The position numbers were made by a program, and so were the translations under genes. The notes under the pieces are model-generated. The model saw only the letters and a list, made by a program, of their open reading frames with translations. It ran no database searches and had not been told where the DNA came from. Shown here piece by piece: positions 17,716 to 26,220 of a stretch of 64,000 bases of DNA; the stretch's first letter is position 1; each line of letters opens with the position of its first letter. The stretch covers positions 708,381 through 772,380 of the forward strand of contig NZ_JAGYPM010000004.1 of NCBI RefSeq assembly GCF_018343665.1. Reading direction: 5' to 3'. Origin of the DNA: Cytobacillus citreus (GTDB lineage: Bacteria > Bacillota > Bacilli > Bacillales > Cytobacillaceae).

Positions 17716-18942
17716 ATGGACGATCTAGACTTTTGTAAATTTTTACTTAAAGATATACAAATATATACGGATGCTGGAATAATCAAGAATGGGTATATCA
17801 AAATAGAAGCAGGAAAAATAGCTGAAATAGGGTCGATGAAGGAATTAGGCAAAACTAAGGACTATGAAGAACTTGCCGTACCCGAGCATTATTCAGTTAT
17901 TCCTGGTCTTATCGATGTCCATATTCATGGAGTAGACGGAGCAGATGTCATGGATGGAACGAAAGAAGCCCTTGATAGGATGGCAACTGCGCTTCCAAAG
18001 GAAGGAACAACAAGCTTTTTGGCGACTACAATGACCCATTCAAAAATTGTCATTGAAAAGGCACTGATAAATGTAGGGGATTATATTGAAACAAAGTCCT
18101 CGAAAAATAAAGCAGAGGTCCTTGGCGTTCATCTAGAAGGCCCCTTTGTAAATAAAGAAATGGCTGGGGCACAACCTGTCCAGTATATTATCAACCCTCA
18201 GAAGGAATTATTTAAAGAATGGCAGAAGCTTTCGAAAGGAAATATTAAACTCGTTACACTTGCTCCTGAAATAGATGGAGGACTTGAGCTTATTCGCTAT
18301 TTAAAAGAAACCGGTGTTATTGCTTCAATTGGCCATTCACATTCAACCTATGCAGAAGCTATTGAGGCCATCGACGCAGGAGCTACGCATGCCACTCACC
18401 TTTTTAATCAAATGAGCGGCTTGCATCACAGGGAGCCAGGGGTAGTGGGAGCTGTTTTCTTAAGGGAAGAGTTGAAGGCAGAGCTTATCACGGATGGCAT
18501 TCACGTCAGACCTGAGGTTGTAAAACTGGTACATAAGCTAGTAGGTACGGATAGACTCATCTTAATTACCGACTCTATGAGGGCAAAATGCTTGAAAAAC
18601 GGTACGTATGATTTAGGTGGACAAAATGTAACCGTTCAAGATGGAAAGGCAATGTTGAGTGATGGAACCTTAGCTGGAAGCATGTTAAAGCTTGGTCAAG
18701 CCTTAAAAAATATGATGTCTTTTACCGGCTGCACGCTAGAGGAAGTTGTTCAAATGGGATCAGCTAATCCAGCAAGGCAATTAAATGTATTTGATAGAAA
18801 AGGAAGTCTTGCAGTTGGTAAGGACGCCGATTTAGTCATTTTGGATGAAAATTTTGATGTTTACATGACTCTTTGCAATGGAACAATCGCTTATGACAAA
18901 GGGAGTCAAGAACCCATGATACAAAAAAGAGGATCTCGTTAA
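17716..18942 (+). CDS. nagA: N-acetylglucosamine-6-phosphate deacetylase NagA
   Basis: A 408-residue amidohydrolase that removes the acetyl group from GlcNAc-6-P, giving GlcN-6-P. Visible motifs: GLIDVHIHGVDGAD (metal site, about 66-79), HLEGPFVNKEMAGAQP (about 138-153), GHSHSTYAEA, THLFNQMSGLHHREPG (about 231-246), and LITDSMRAKC with the catalytic Asp. ATG 17716 has AAAGGATG upstream; a GTG at 17692 lacks such a site. nagB is not seen. It should receive the GlcNAc-6-P made by MurQ and the kinase of the salvage cluster at 23-40 kb. A bidirectional terminator follows, shared with the convergent ATPase gene. Confidence 0.92.
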   Translation: MDDLDFCKFLLKDIQIYTDAGIIKNGYIKIEAGKIAEIGSMKELGKTKDYEELAVPEHYSVIPGLIDVHIHGVDGADVMDGTKEALDRMATALPKEGTTSFLATTMTHSKIVIEKALINVGDYIETKSSKNKAEVLGVHLEGPFVNKEMAGAQPVQYIINPQKELFKEWQKLSKGNIKLVTLAPEIDGGLELIRYLKETGVIASIGHSHSTYAEAIEAIDAGATHATHLFNQMSGLHHREPGVVGAVFLREELKAELITDGIHVRPEVVKLVHKLVGTDRLILITDSMRAKCLKNGTYDLGGQNVTVQDGKAMLSDGTLAGSMLKLGQALKNMMSFTGCTLEEVVQMGSANPARQLNVFDRKGSLAVGKDADLVILDENFDVYMTLCNGTIAYDKGSQEPMIQKRGSR

Positions 18943-18972
18943 TGGTTTTATCATTAGGAGCTCCTCTTTTTC
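18923..18972. terminator. Bidirectional terminator between nagA and msmX-type gene
   Basis: AAAAGAGGA and TCCTCTTTT flank a 28-base loop, with A and T runs on opposite sides; the 5' arm overlaps the last codons of nagA. Confidence 0.75.
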
Positions 18973-18984
18973 GTTATATTCTTA

Positions 18985-20082
18985 TTATCGAATTCTTAAT
19001 TCTGTTTCTGCATCAAAGAAATGGATTTTATCCATATTAAAGGCAAGTTCAATTTTTTGTCCGCTTTGAATATTGGTATTAGCGTCTAAACGTGCAACAA
19101 AATTTTGTCCTTCAATACTTGAATAGATCATTAATTCTGCTCCAGTGAGTTCGGAAACATCAACTTGAGCGCTAATAGCTGCTCCCTTTGCAACTTCAAT
19201 AAAAGTAGAATCATTATGAATATCTTCAGGACGAACACCAAGAATAATGTTTTTGCCCATATAGCCTTTTTCACGCAGAAGCTTCATTTTTTTCTCAGAA
19301 ATAGAAAGTGTCATATTTCCTACTTTAAATCCGCTGTCTTCAAGATTTCCTGTAATAAAATTCATTGCTGGAGAACCAATAAATCCACCAACAAAAACAT
19401 TTTCAGGGTTGTCGTAAACTTCTTTAGGAGCTCCGACTTGTTGAATCAAGCCGTCCTTCATAACTACGATCCGTGTTGCCATGGTCATGGCTTCCGTCTG
19501 GTCATGTGTAACATAAATGGTTGTCGTTTGTAACCGTTGATGAAGCTTAATAATCTCTGAACGCATTTGTACACGAAGCTTAGCATCAAGGTTAGAAAGC
19601 GGTTCGTCCATTAAAAATACTTTTGCATCACGAACAATCGCTCTTCCTAATGCGACACGCTGACGCTGACCTCCGGAAAGAGCTTTCGGCTTTCGGGATA
19701 AATAATCTTCAAGACCAAGAATTTTAGCTGCTTCTTTTACACGACGCTCAATTTCAGCCTTAGAAAATTTACGCAGCTTTAAACCAAATGCCATATTGTC
19801 GTATACAGTCATATGAGGGTAAAGGGCGTAGTTCTGAAATACCATCGCAATGTCTCTATCCTTTGGAGCTACATCATTTACCTTTTTTCCATCAATGTAA
19901 AAATTGCCTTTTGAAATCTCTTCAAGACCAGCAATCATTCGTAAAGTAGTTGATTTACCACATCCAGAAGGACCTACAAAAACAATAAATTCCTTATCAA
20001 GAATATCAAGGTTAAAATCCTCAACGGCTGTAACCTTATTATCGTAGACCTTGTAAATATGATCGAGTTTCAATTCAGCCAA
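18985..20082 (-). CDS. MsmX/UgpC-type multi-sugar ABC importer ATPase (stand-alone)
   Basis: A 365-residue ATPase: Walker A GPSGCGKST, Q-loop AMVFQNYALYPH, signature LSGGQRQR, Walker B VFLMDEPLSNLDAKLR, H-loop YVTHDQTEAM, and a C-terminal TOBE/OB regulatory domain (about 240-365). I start it at TTG 20082 (GGGGC upstream), giving the typical length; the longer frame to 20175 has a non-family N-terminus. In B. subtilis MsmX energises several sugar importers lacking their own ATPase. This copy has no permease next to it, while a second, cluster-bound ATPase lies at 31231. A terminated leader precedes it (20262-20360). Confidence 0.88.
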   Translation of the reverse strand: MAELKLDHIYKVYDNKVTAVEDFNLDILDKEFIVFVGPSGCGKSTTLRMIAGLEEISKGNFYIDGKKVNDVAPKDRDIAMVFQNYALYPHMTVYDNMAFGLKLRKFSKAEIERRVKEAAKILGLEDYLSRKPKALSGGQRQRVALGRAIVRDAKVFLMDEPLSNLDAKLRVQMRSEIIKLHQRLQTTTIYVTHDQTEAMTMATRIVVMKDGLIQQVGAPKEVYDNPENVFVGGFIGSPAMNFITGNLEDSGFKVGNMTLSISEKKMKLLREKGYMGKNIILGVRPEDIHNDSTFIEVAKGAAISAQVDVSELTGAELMIYSSIEGQNFVARLDANTNIQSGQKIELAFNMDKIHFFDAETELRIR

Positions 20083-20261
20083 TTCATACAGCCCCTTTTT
20101 GAAATATTTAATTAATTGTAAACCAAATAGAAGGAAAATGAATATGGGCTGTCTGCACAAACTTTCTTTCATCATTTTGGGCGCTGTTCACATTTGAGTA
20201 TGCTTTAGTACAGACTAACGGTAGAAATGTCCTCGAAATAGACTTTGTGTGAAGTCTTGCT

Positions 20262-20360
20262 AAAAAGACAACAAACCGGAAAATTCCACGGTTCATGTCC
20301 TTTTTAACCCGAATGCCTCAGCTTTCCATGTCCTGTGCAAATGTTGGCACTAACACATAG
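20262..20360 (-). promoter_or_regulatory. Putative transcribed leader with internal terminator upstream of the msmX-type gene
   Basis: On the minus strand a TATACT -10-like hexamer (about 20358-20363) is followed by about 60 bases containing two AGGACATG boxes. Then comes an imperfect hairpin (20267-20299; GACA...AACCG...GG / TTCC...GGTT...TTGTC) ending in TTTTT. Transcription starting here would stop about 180 bases before the TTG start of the ATPase unless read through. I recognise no named riboswitch; it could be an attenuator or a small RNA of about 90 nt. The rest of the 20083-20524 gap shows no gene. Confidence 0.4.
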
Positions 20361-20524
20361 TATACGTCACAAATCCTAAATGAAAAGAAGGTTGAGAGGG
20401 GTTTTTAGCTAATTTAATGTAAATTTTCGTATAAAAGTGTAAATTTGCAGATTTTTGGGGCTAAAGGTATATTATAATAATGATAGTTATTATTATGAAA
20501 TTTTATAAGTTATGAGGAACCGCA

Positions 20525-21757
20525 ATGAGAAAGAAAAACATTAACTTTTTATTAGTTCATGAAGAAAAACGAGCACTTATTGTATATATTACTTCTTTTT
20601 ACATTACTTATGCCTTGTCTGATTTCATTTACTATTTCTTTTTTCCAAAATATATTCTTAAAACAGCCACAGGATATCCAAATGCAATCGGCTATTGGGG
20701 GTATTTGATCTTTATTGGACTAATCCCTATTGCTTATTTTTTGGCTAAAATAAATAAGCTAAGTGCCATAAAATATATGTATTTATTAAGCTATATTATA
20801 TTTTCAATCATAAGCGACGCCGTAATGTTCGCAGATAATCCAAGCAACTTCAATAGTGGGAACGCGGTAGAATTGATTCTTGTATTATTTTCTCCCATTT
20901 TTATCAATAAGCATTTCTATTGGGTAGTTACTTTAGGTTCTATACTTAGATACTTATTAGTCGGAATTATGATAAAGTCGGGGGTAGTGCTCATCCCAAT
21001 TGTTTTGATTATTATTCTGTCTGCGATCTCTTATATTTTATTAAGACGTTTCTCTTCTTATATTCATGCACTGCACAATTCGCATGAAGACCTAAGGCAG
21101 ATGGAGAAGCTTGCCTATATTGGACAGATTGCAGCTACAATTAGTCACGAAATAAAAAATCCGTTAGCTTCGTTACAAGGTTTTACTCAACTGCAACGTG
21201 AAAAACATCCAGGTGACCAACACTATTACTTAATTATGGAGCAAGAAATTGTTCGCATTAATTCAATCGTCAATGATCTTCTCATACTTGGAAAGCCAAG
21301 ATCTACTCATTTTGAAAAGCATAATGTCAAGGATATTCTCACTTATGTTCTTTCCATTACACAACTGCTTGCTTTAAAGAAGAAAATGAAGTTATCTCTA
21401 GAAATGGAAGAGGATTTGCCATTAATAGAGTGTGATGAGAATCAGCTAAAACAAGTATTTATTAATCTAATAAAAAATGGGATTGAATCTATGCAGGATG
21501 GCGGTATTATAAGAATCCTTTCCACTGTTTATCCTAATAATCAGATTTCAATAAGCTTTATTGACCAAGGATGTGGAATTGATCAGTCTGATTTAGATAA
21601 TCTTTTTAGACCCTTTTATACGACAAAAGAAGATGGAACAGGCCTTGGCCTTATCGTGACAAAAAAGATTATTGAAGATCATCAAGGCTTCATAAATGTA
21701 GAGAGCGAATTGTATAAAGGGACAAAAATTGATATTATTTTGCCAATTTCTCAATAA
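20525..21757 (+). CDS. Sensor histidine kinase, sporulation-kinase type (orphan)
   Basis: A 410-residue membrane kinase. Residues about 15-175 contain five to six hydrophobic helices without a large external loop. Then comes the HisKA domain with the phospho-acceptor His208 in SHEIKNPLASLQGF, and a HATPase_c domain with N box VFINLIKNGIESM, G1 DQGCGI, F box LFRPFYTTK and G2 GTGLGL. Architecture and the H-box variant resemble KinB-type kinases feeding the sporulation phosphorelay. No response regulator lies nearby, which supports an orphan kinase. The signal is unknown. The upstream sequence contains TATATTATAATAATG, a probable promoter region. Confidence 0.88.
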   Translation: MRKKNINFLLVHEEKRALIVYITSFYITYALSDFIYYFFFPKYILKTATGYPNAIGYWGYLIFIGLIPIAYFLAKINKLSAIKYMYLLSYIIFSIISDAVMFADNPSNFNSGNAVELILVLFSPIFINKHFYWVVTLGSILRYLLVGIMIKSGVVLIPIVLIIILSAISYILLRRFSSYIHALHNSHEDLRQMEKLAYIGQIAATISHEIKNPLASLQGFTQLQREKHPGDQHYYLIMEQEIVRINSIVNDLLILGKPRSTHFEKHNVKDILTYVLSITQLLALKKKMKLSLEMEEDLPLIECDENQLKQVFINLIKNGIESMQDGGIIRILSTVYPNNQISISFIDQGCGIDQSDLDNLFRPFYTTKEDGTGLGLIVTKKIIEDHQGFINVESELYKGTKIDIILPISQ

Positions 21758-21803
21758 AAAAAGCAGAGAGCCTCGTATGCTACACGGGACTCACTGCTTT
21801 TTG
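21756..21803. terminator. Bidirectional terminator between kinase and PucR-type genes
   Basis: AAAAAGCAG and CTGCTTTTT arms flank about 28 bases with poly-A on one side and poly-T on the other, between convergent genes. Confidence 0.7.
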
Positions 21804-21845
21804 CTTTGTTAAGTTGTTTTTAGGCGATGCTTCCCGAATCAGAAT

Positions 21846-22742
21846 TCACTGACTATTTAGAAGACAAGCGAGATAAACCGTTATCGAACTATTAAAATCT
21901 TTTAAGTTTATCCCCGTTTTTTGCATAAATTTATCTAATCTATACTGTAATGTATTACGGTGAACATATAGCTGTTTTGCGGTTAATGTGGCATTAGAGT
22001 TGTTTTCCAAAAATCGTTTAACTGCCGTCAGTAATTCAGGTTCATCCGCAATGATCTGGAGCAATTGCGAACTCATCCATTCCTGCATATTTTTTGGCAG
22101 CTGAGCTGATAGCAAATATGGGAAGCACTTTTCAAAAGTATATACTCGATCTGAGGGCATAAGCTGTATAGCGTTTTCAAAGAAATGCTTTTCCTCTTTA
22201 AAAAGGATTGGTGATTCTATTGATAATGCTTGTACCTTTCCACAGTAAAAAAAAGCTTTAAGAAAAAAATCACTTTCAAGTGTTTGAGAAAGGGATCGTA
22301 GTAACTCCACATTGATTGATTGGTCAGGATTTTGCTCTATTATTACTCCACTCGCTCGATCTTTCCAAATTACGATAGAATTGTCGTGGAAAAAGCCATA
22401 CATAGCTTCTTCTATATCATTTTGTTCCCATTCCGATCCATATAATTGGAATTGTATAAAACGATAATACGATTCAAAATCAGCTTCTGGAATCATTCCG
22501 CTTGAAAAAAGGAAGTCATGCCACTTTTTTTCTATCGTGTTAGTGCTTTTCGTATTGTATTCATACTGAAAAAGTGTTTTTAATAGTTCAAGTTCTTGAT
22601 TATGTATGGATTCTAATGGAATCCCTAACCAACTAGTGCTATTTTCCTCTTTAAACCAATGGTAATGGGAATAGAAGCTAGAGTTTGGCTTCTCTGACAA
22701 TAGTAAGGAATTTTTATAATAGCTATGTAACTTATCTAACAT
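21846..22742 (-). CDS. PucR/CdaR-type transcriptional regulator
   Basis: A 298-residue protein whose C-terminal 60 residues are the PucR-family helix-turn-helix: LTAKQLYVHRNTLQYRLDKF, then KTGINLKDFNSSI. The preceding 230 residues show no ligand-binding family that I recognise, although a GGDEF-like/CdaR central part is usual in this family. GGAGAG precedes the ATG. It is divergent from the amino-sugar salvage cluster across a 425-bp region and could regulate it, but MurR (38380) is the more obvious candidate. No direct evidence links the two. Confidence 0.75.
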   Translation of the reverse strand: MLDKLHSYYKNSLLLSEKPNSSFYSHYHWFKEENSTSWLGIPLESIHNQELELLKTLFQYEYNTKSTNTIEKKWHDFLFSSGMIPEADFESYYRFIQFQLYGSEWEQNDIEEAMYGFFHDNSIVIWKDRASGVIIEQNPDQSINVELLRSLSQTLESDFFLKAFFYCGKVQALSIESPILFKEEKHFFENAIQLMPSDRVYTFEKCFPYLLSAQLPKNMQEWMSSQLLQIIADEPELLTAVKRFLENNSNATLTAKQLYVHRNTLQYRLDKFMQKTGINLKDFNSSITVYLACLLNSQ

Positions 22743-22937
22743 CTACGATCTCTCCAATGGAAGTTCTATCTTCCCTATATTTCTTTTATCTTACTACAAA
22801 ACTTTGAAATTGATAAAAATGTTACTTATAAAGAACACAACGAAGGGGTTCATAAAGAATAGAAGAGTGGTGTGAGCTGTATCTTTCGAATGTTGTACAT
22901 GATGAGAAAGAGGACTAATTTACCAAAATGAAATAAA

Positions 22938-22959
22938 ATTTTAATAATTTATTTAAAAT
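22938..22959. promoter_or_regulatory. Candidate operator: ATTTTAA-N8-TTAAAAT
   Basis: An exact 7-bp inverted repeat about 210 bp upstream of the cluster. It might be an operator for MurR or the PucR-type regulator. In such AT-rich DNA chance palindromes are common, so support is weak. Confidence 0.2.
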
Positions 22960-23033
22960 GTTGAAAAAAAATTAATAATTTATTATCATTAGTGGTAAGA
23001 TTATTAATTTTATGAAAATTCAGTGATATAGAT

Positions 23034-23047
23034 TAAAAACGTTATCA
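23034..23047 (+). promoter_or_regulatory. cre-like catabolite-control site
   Basis: TAAAAACGTTATCA matches the CcpA operator consensus TGWAANCGNTNWCA at all defined positions except the second (A instead of G). It lies about 120 bp before the first gene, a position fitting carbon catabolite repression of the salvage cluster. Confidence 0.5.
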
Positions 23048-23168
23048 TGCATCAGTTCAAGGGCTCTTGCTAATTTTTTTGAACTTTTTGAAATAAAATT
23101 ACAGAAAAACATCATTTTCTTTAGCATTTTATTTTGAATTATGAATGAGCAAGATTGGAGGGGTAAAG

Positions 23169-24137
23169 TTGCAATTAATTGAGTGGAACGAAGAACGATT
23201 AGAAGAATTAGTGGATTTTTGGAATAAGGAACTCAGAGAGCAATATCCGATGAGAAAAGAATTATTTAAACAAAATAGCTTTAAGGATTTAAATATTTGT
23301 TTTTCTGGTTCTGCAATAGCTATTAATGATGACAATGAAATAATTGGATTTATTGTTGCGAAGAAGTGGAATGAGGATAACCTCAATATTCAAATGAATA
23401 AAGAGAATGGTTGGATTCAAGCTCTACTGGTTGATTCAAACTGGAGGAATAAAGGAATTGGTACTGTTTTATTGGAAAAAGCAGAATCAGCTTTAGCTAA
23501 AGAAGGAGTAAAGAAAGTTTTCATTGGAAGAGATCCTTGGCACTATTTTCCTGGCGTTCCAGCTGAATTTAAAAATATTAATCCATGGTTTGAAAAAAAG
23601 GGATACATAAACGACGGATACGACCACGATTTAATTGCTTATTACGAGCAAAAAATAGATGCGCAAATACCTGATTTAGATGAAGTTGAATTTTCTATGC
23701 TAAAGGAAGAAGAAAAAGATGAACTTTTATCATTCCTGAATCGCTGTTTTCCAGGAAGATGGGAGTATGAGGCCATACATTATTTTAAAAAAGGTGGAAC
23801 AGGCCGAGAATTCGTTGTCTTAAAAAAGAATAATAGAATAATAGGATTTTGCCGAGTAAATGATTCAAAATCACCCTTTATTGCCCAGAATGTATACTGG
23901 TCGCCTTTATTGAATGGTGAATTAGGCGGTATCGGGCCACTTGGAGTGGATTCAGAAGAGAGAAAAAAAGGCTATGGTATTGCAATAGTAGAGGCAGGAA
24001 TAGCAGCATTAAGATCCCATGGAGTCAATCAGATTGTTATTGATTGGACTGGATTAGTAGAGTTTTATGGAAAATTAGGTTATAAAAAATGGAAAAGTTA
24101 TACAAAGTTTAGTAAAAACTTAGTGGATTACTCTTAA
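23169..24137 (+). CDS. Tandem-GNAT acetyltransferase (first gene of salvage cluster)
   Basis: A 322-residue protein with two GNAT domains. The first (about 1-150) has the acetyl-CoA loop in IQALLVDSNWRNKGIGTVLL; the second (about 165-322) has GPLGVDSEERKKGYGIAIVE. I use TTG 23169, because GGAGGGG lies 6 bases before it; the ATG at 23145 lies upstream of this site. It shares layout and motifs with the GNAT at 37339, so the two flank the salvage genes as paralogues. A likely guess is N-acetylation of de-N-acetylated amino sugars or peptides from the cell wall, but no substrate residues identify this. murQ follows after 39 bp. Confidence 0.82.
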   Translation: MQLIEWNEERLEELVDFWNKELREQYPMRKELFKQNSFKDLNICFSGSAIAINDDNEIIGFIVAKKWNEDNLNIQMNKENGWIQALLVDSNWRNKGIGTVLLEKAESALAKEGVKKVFIGRDPWHYFPGVPAEFKNINPWFEKKGYINDGYDHDLIAYYEQKIDAQIPDLDEVEFSMLKEEEKDELLSFLNRCFPGRWEYEAIHYFKKGGTGREFVVLKKNNRIIGFCRVNDSKSPFIAQNVYWSPLLNGELGGIGPLGVDSEERKKGYGIAIVEAGIAALRSHGVNQIVIDWTGLVEFYGKLGYKKWKSYTKFSKNLVDYS

Positions 24138-24176
24138 TAATATAATGCATGTAAAAGTTTAGAGGGGCGTGTGGAA

Positions 24177-25106
24177 ATGAAAGTAGATCTTTCAACATTA
24201 ATGACAGAACAATCGAATAATCGATCAAAGGAAATTGATCAACTTTCTACAATGGAAATTGTTGAGCTCATGAACAATGAGGATCAAACTGTTGCTATTT
24301 CAGTAAAAAAAGTGCTTCCTCAAATTTCATTGGCTATTGAGTTAATATATTCATCCCTATCTAATGACGGAAGATTAATTTATATCGGTGCAGGAACGAG
24401 TGGAAGGATTGGAATACTAGATGCATCAGAATGCCCACCGACATTTTGTACACCTCATGAAATGGTTCAAGGTATTATTGCAGGAGGAAGAGATGCTGTC
24501 TTTACCGCAGTAGAAGGAGCAGAGGATGGAAGGGAAGCTGGTGCCCAAGATTTAATGGAGAAGCAGTTAACTAAACTAGATGTTGTTGTTGGAATTGCGG
24601 CTAGTGGCCGGACTCCCTATGTAATGGGTGCTTTAGAATACGCTAGTCATTTAGGAGCAAAAACAATCGCTTTGTCCTGTAATGAAAATGCAGAAATAAG
24701 TCAATATGCTGATTTAGCTATAGAAGTTGTAGTTGGTCCGGAAATACTGACAGGCTCTACTAGATTAAAATCAGCGACTGCACAAAAAATGGTCTTAAAT
24801 ATGTTAACAACTGCGACAATGATCAAGCTTGGAAAAGTATATGGCAATTTAATGGTTGATTTACATGCAAGTAATAACAAGCTAGTAGAAAGAGCTAGAA
24901 ACATAGTGAAAAACATTACAAATGTATCCTATGAAGAAGCAGCAGAAATATTAATGAATACGGATCATAAAGTTAAGCCAGCTATTGTAATGCTTTTAGC
25001 TAATGTATCTTTAGAAGAAGCAAATGAATTGCTCGATTTAACCGATGGTTTTGTACATAAGGCAATTGAAAAAGCAAAGGAGGGAAAGATCATTTGTGAA
25101 AAATAA
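24177..25106 (+). CDS. murQ: N-acetylmuramic acid 6-phosphate etherase MurQ
   Basis: A 309-residue SIS-domain lyase that cleaves the D-lactyl ether of MurNAc-6-P, yielding GlcNAc-6-P and D-lactate. Family motifs: MTEQSNNRSKEIDQLST at the N-terminus, YIGAGTSGRIGILDASECPP (about 63-82, with the catalytic Glu), the second SIS segment GIAASGRTPYVMGAL, and GSTRLKSATAQKMVLNM. The length is normal. ATG 24177 is preferred over GTG 24171 because of the AGAGGGG spacing. The next gene starts inside its 3' end (11-bp overlap). Its product goes to NagA at 17716. Confidence 0.95.
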   Translation: MKVDLSTLMTEQSNNRSKEIDQLSTMEIVELMNNEDQTVAISVKKVLPQISLAIELIYSSLSNDGRLIYIGAGTSGRIGILDASECPPTFCTPHEMVQGIIAGGRDAVFTAVEGAEDGREAGAQDLMEKQLTKLDVVVGIAASGRTPYVMGALEYASHLGAKTIALSCNENAEISQYADLAIEVVVGPEILTGSTRLKSATAQKMVLNMLTTATMIKLGKVYGNLMVDLHASNNKLVERARNIVKNITNVSYEEAAEILMNTDHKVKPAIVMLLANVSLEEANELLDLTDGFVHKAIEKAKEGKIICEK

Positions 25107-26133
25107 ACTTTTGCAATTCCTGCAGCAAGAAATTGATTTAGAACATATACCTGGCGCCGTTCTTCATATCTCTTACAGTGATGATATTATTTTTCAAGAG
25201 GCAGTTGGGAACCGTATTCTATATCCAGAAAAAAGTCCAATGAGCAAAGATACGATATTTGATCTTGCTTCCCTAACAAAAGTTGTTGCAACTTTACCAG
25301 TCTTATTAAAGCTAATTGATGCAGGTGAAATTAGGCTTGAGGACCCCATCGCGTATTTCCTTTCAACATTTCACACAAAAGAAATTACTTTAAAACATCT
25401 ATTAGCCCACACATCAGGACTTCCAGCACATCGACAGTATTACAAGGAAAGATTACATAAAGACGAAATAGTAGATAGAATCTGCAAGGAAGCATTGGTT
25501 TCTGGAGCAGGAGAAAGAGTGTTATACAGTGATCTTGGCCTCATATTACTCTATAAAATTATAGAAATTGTTGTAAATGAAAATTTTGAAGAATTTGTAG
25601 AAAGGGAATTATTTAATCCTTTAAACATGAAGGAAACAGGCTTCAATCTAAAACATAGCCAATCTCGATATGCTGCAACAGAGTACAGTGAAGCTTTACA
25701 AGGATATAAGCAAGGCATTGTTCATGATGAAAACGCTGAAAGTATGGGGGGAATAAGCGGGCACGCAGGATTATTTTCCACCATAAATGATTTAGGGAAT
25801 TTTTCATCAATGATCGAAAATGAAGGTGTATTTAATGGCAAACAAATTATTTCAAGTCCAGCCTTAGTTTTATCAAAAGTAAATTTTACATTCTTTGATA
25901 GGGAGCATAGAGGTTTAGGATGGATGCTAAAAGGAAAGCAGGGTTCGTCCTGTGGTGATTTATTTTCCAATAACTCTTATGGCCACACAGGTTATACAGG
26001 GACAAGCATATGGTTTGATCCAGATATTAAGCTAAATGTCATTTTATTGACGAATCGAGTTCATGTGGAAAATAAGAATGCAATCTTACGCTTAAGACCT
26101 AGATTACATAATATTATTCGATCCTCTCTTTAA
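25096..26133 (+). CDS. amiE: Class C beta-lactamase-fold N-acetylmuramyl-L-alanine amidase (AmiE-like), cytosolic
   Basis: A 345-residue serine hydrolase of the S12/penicillin-binding fold. Visible motifs: SLTK (SxxK nucleophile, near residue 58) in FDLASLTKVV, YSD in ERVLYSDLG (YxN position), and HTG (KTG position) in GHTGYTGTS. In B. subtilis the orthologous-position gene ybbE/amiE releases peptides from MurNAc-peptides. Unlike that secreted enzyme no signal peptide is visible here. It starts at GTG 25096, inside murQ, with AAAGGAGGG 12 bases upstream. An esterase or unrelated S12 peptidase cannot be excluded, but the murQ-nagZ context favours amidase. Confidence 0.82.
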   Translation: MKNKLLQFLQQEIDLEHIPGAVLHISYSDDIIFQEAVGNRILYPEKSPMSKDTIFDLASLTKVVATLPVLLKLIDAGEIRLEDPIAYFLSTFHTKEITLKHLLAHTSGLPAHRQYYKERLHKDEIVDRICKEALVSGAGERVLYSDLGLILLYKIIEIVVNENFEEFVERELFNPLNMKETGFNLKHSQSRYAATEYSEALQGYKQGIVHDENAESMGGISGHAGLFSTINDLGNFSSMIENEGVFNGKQIISSPALVLSKVNFTFFDREHRGLGWMLKGKQGSSCGDLFSNNSYGHTGYTGTSIWFDPDIKLNVILLTNRVHVENKNAILRLRPRLHNIIRSSL

Positions 26134-26220
26134 ATGACAAAATTATCATTTTTAATAAAGGAATAGATATTTCAGGCATTTGGATGTGAAGGAAAATAAT
26201 AATATGGGGGAATCAATCTG

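Larger units (their letters stand above)
22743..23168. other. Regulatory region of the amino-sugar salvage cluster
   Basis: A strongly AT-rich 425-bp region between the PucR-type gene and the first acetyltransferase gene. It contains several TAATAATTTA-like direct repeats (22940-22990), the inverted repeat at 22938-22959 and a cre-like site at 23034-23047. No gene was seen. Confidence 0.5.
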
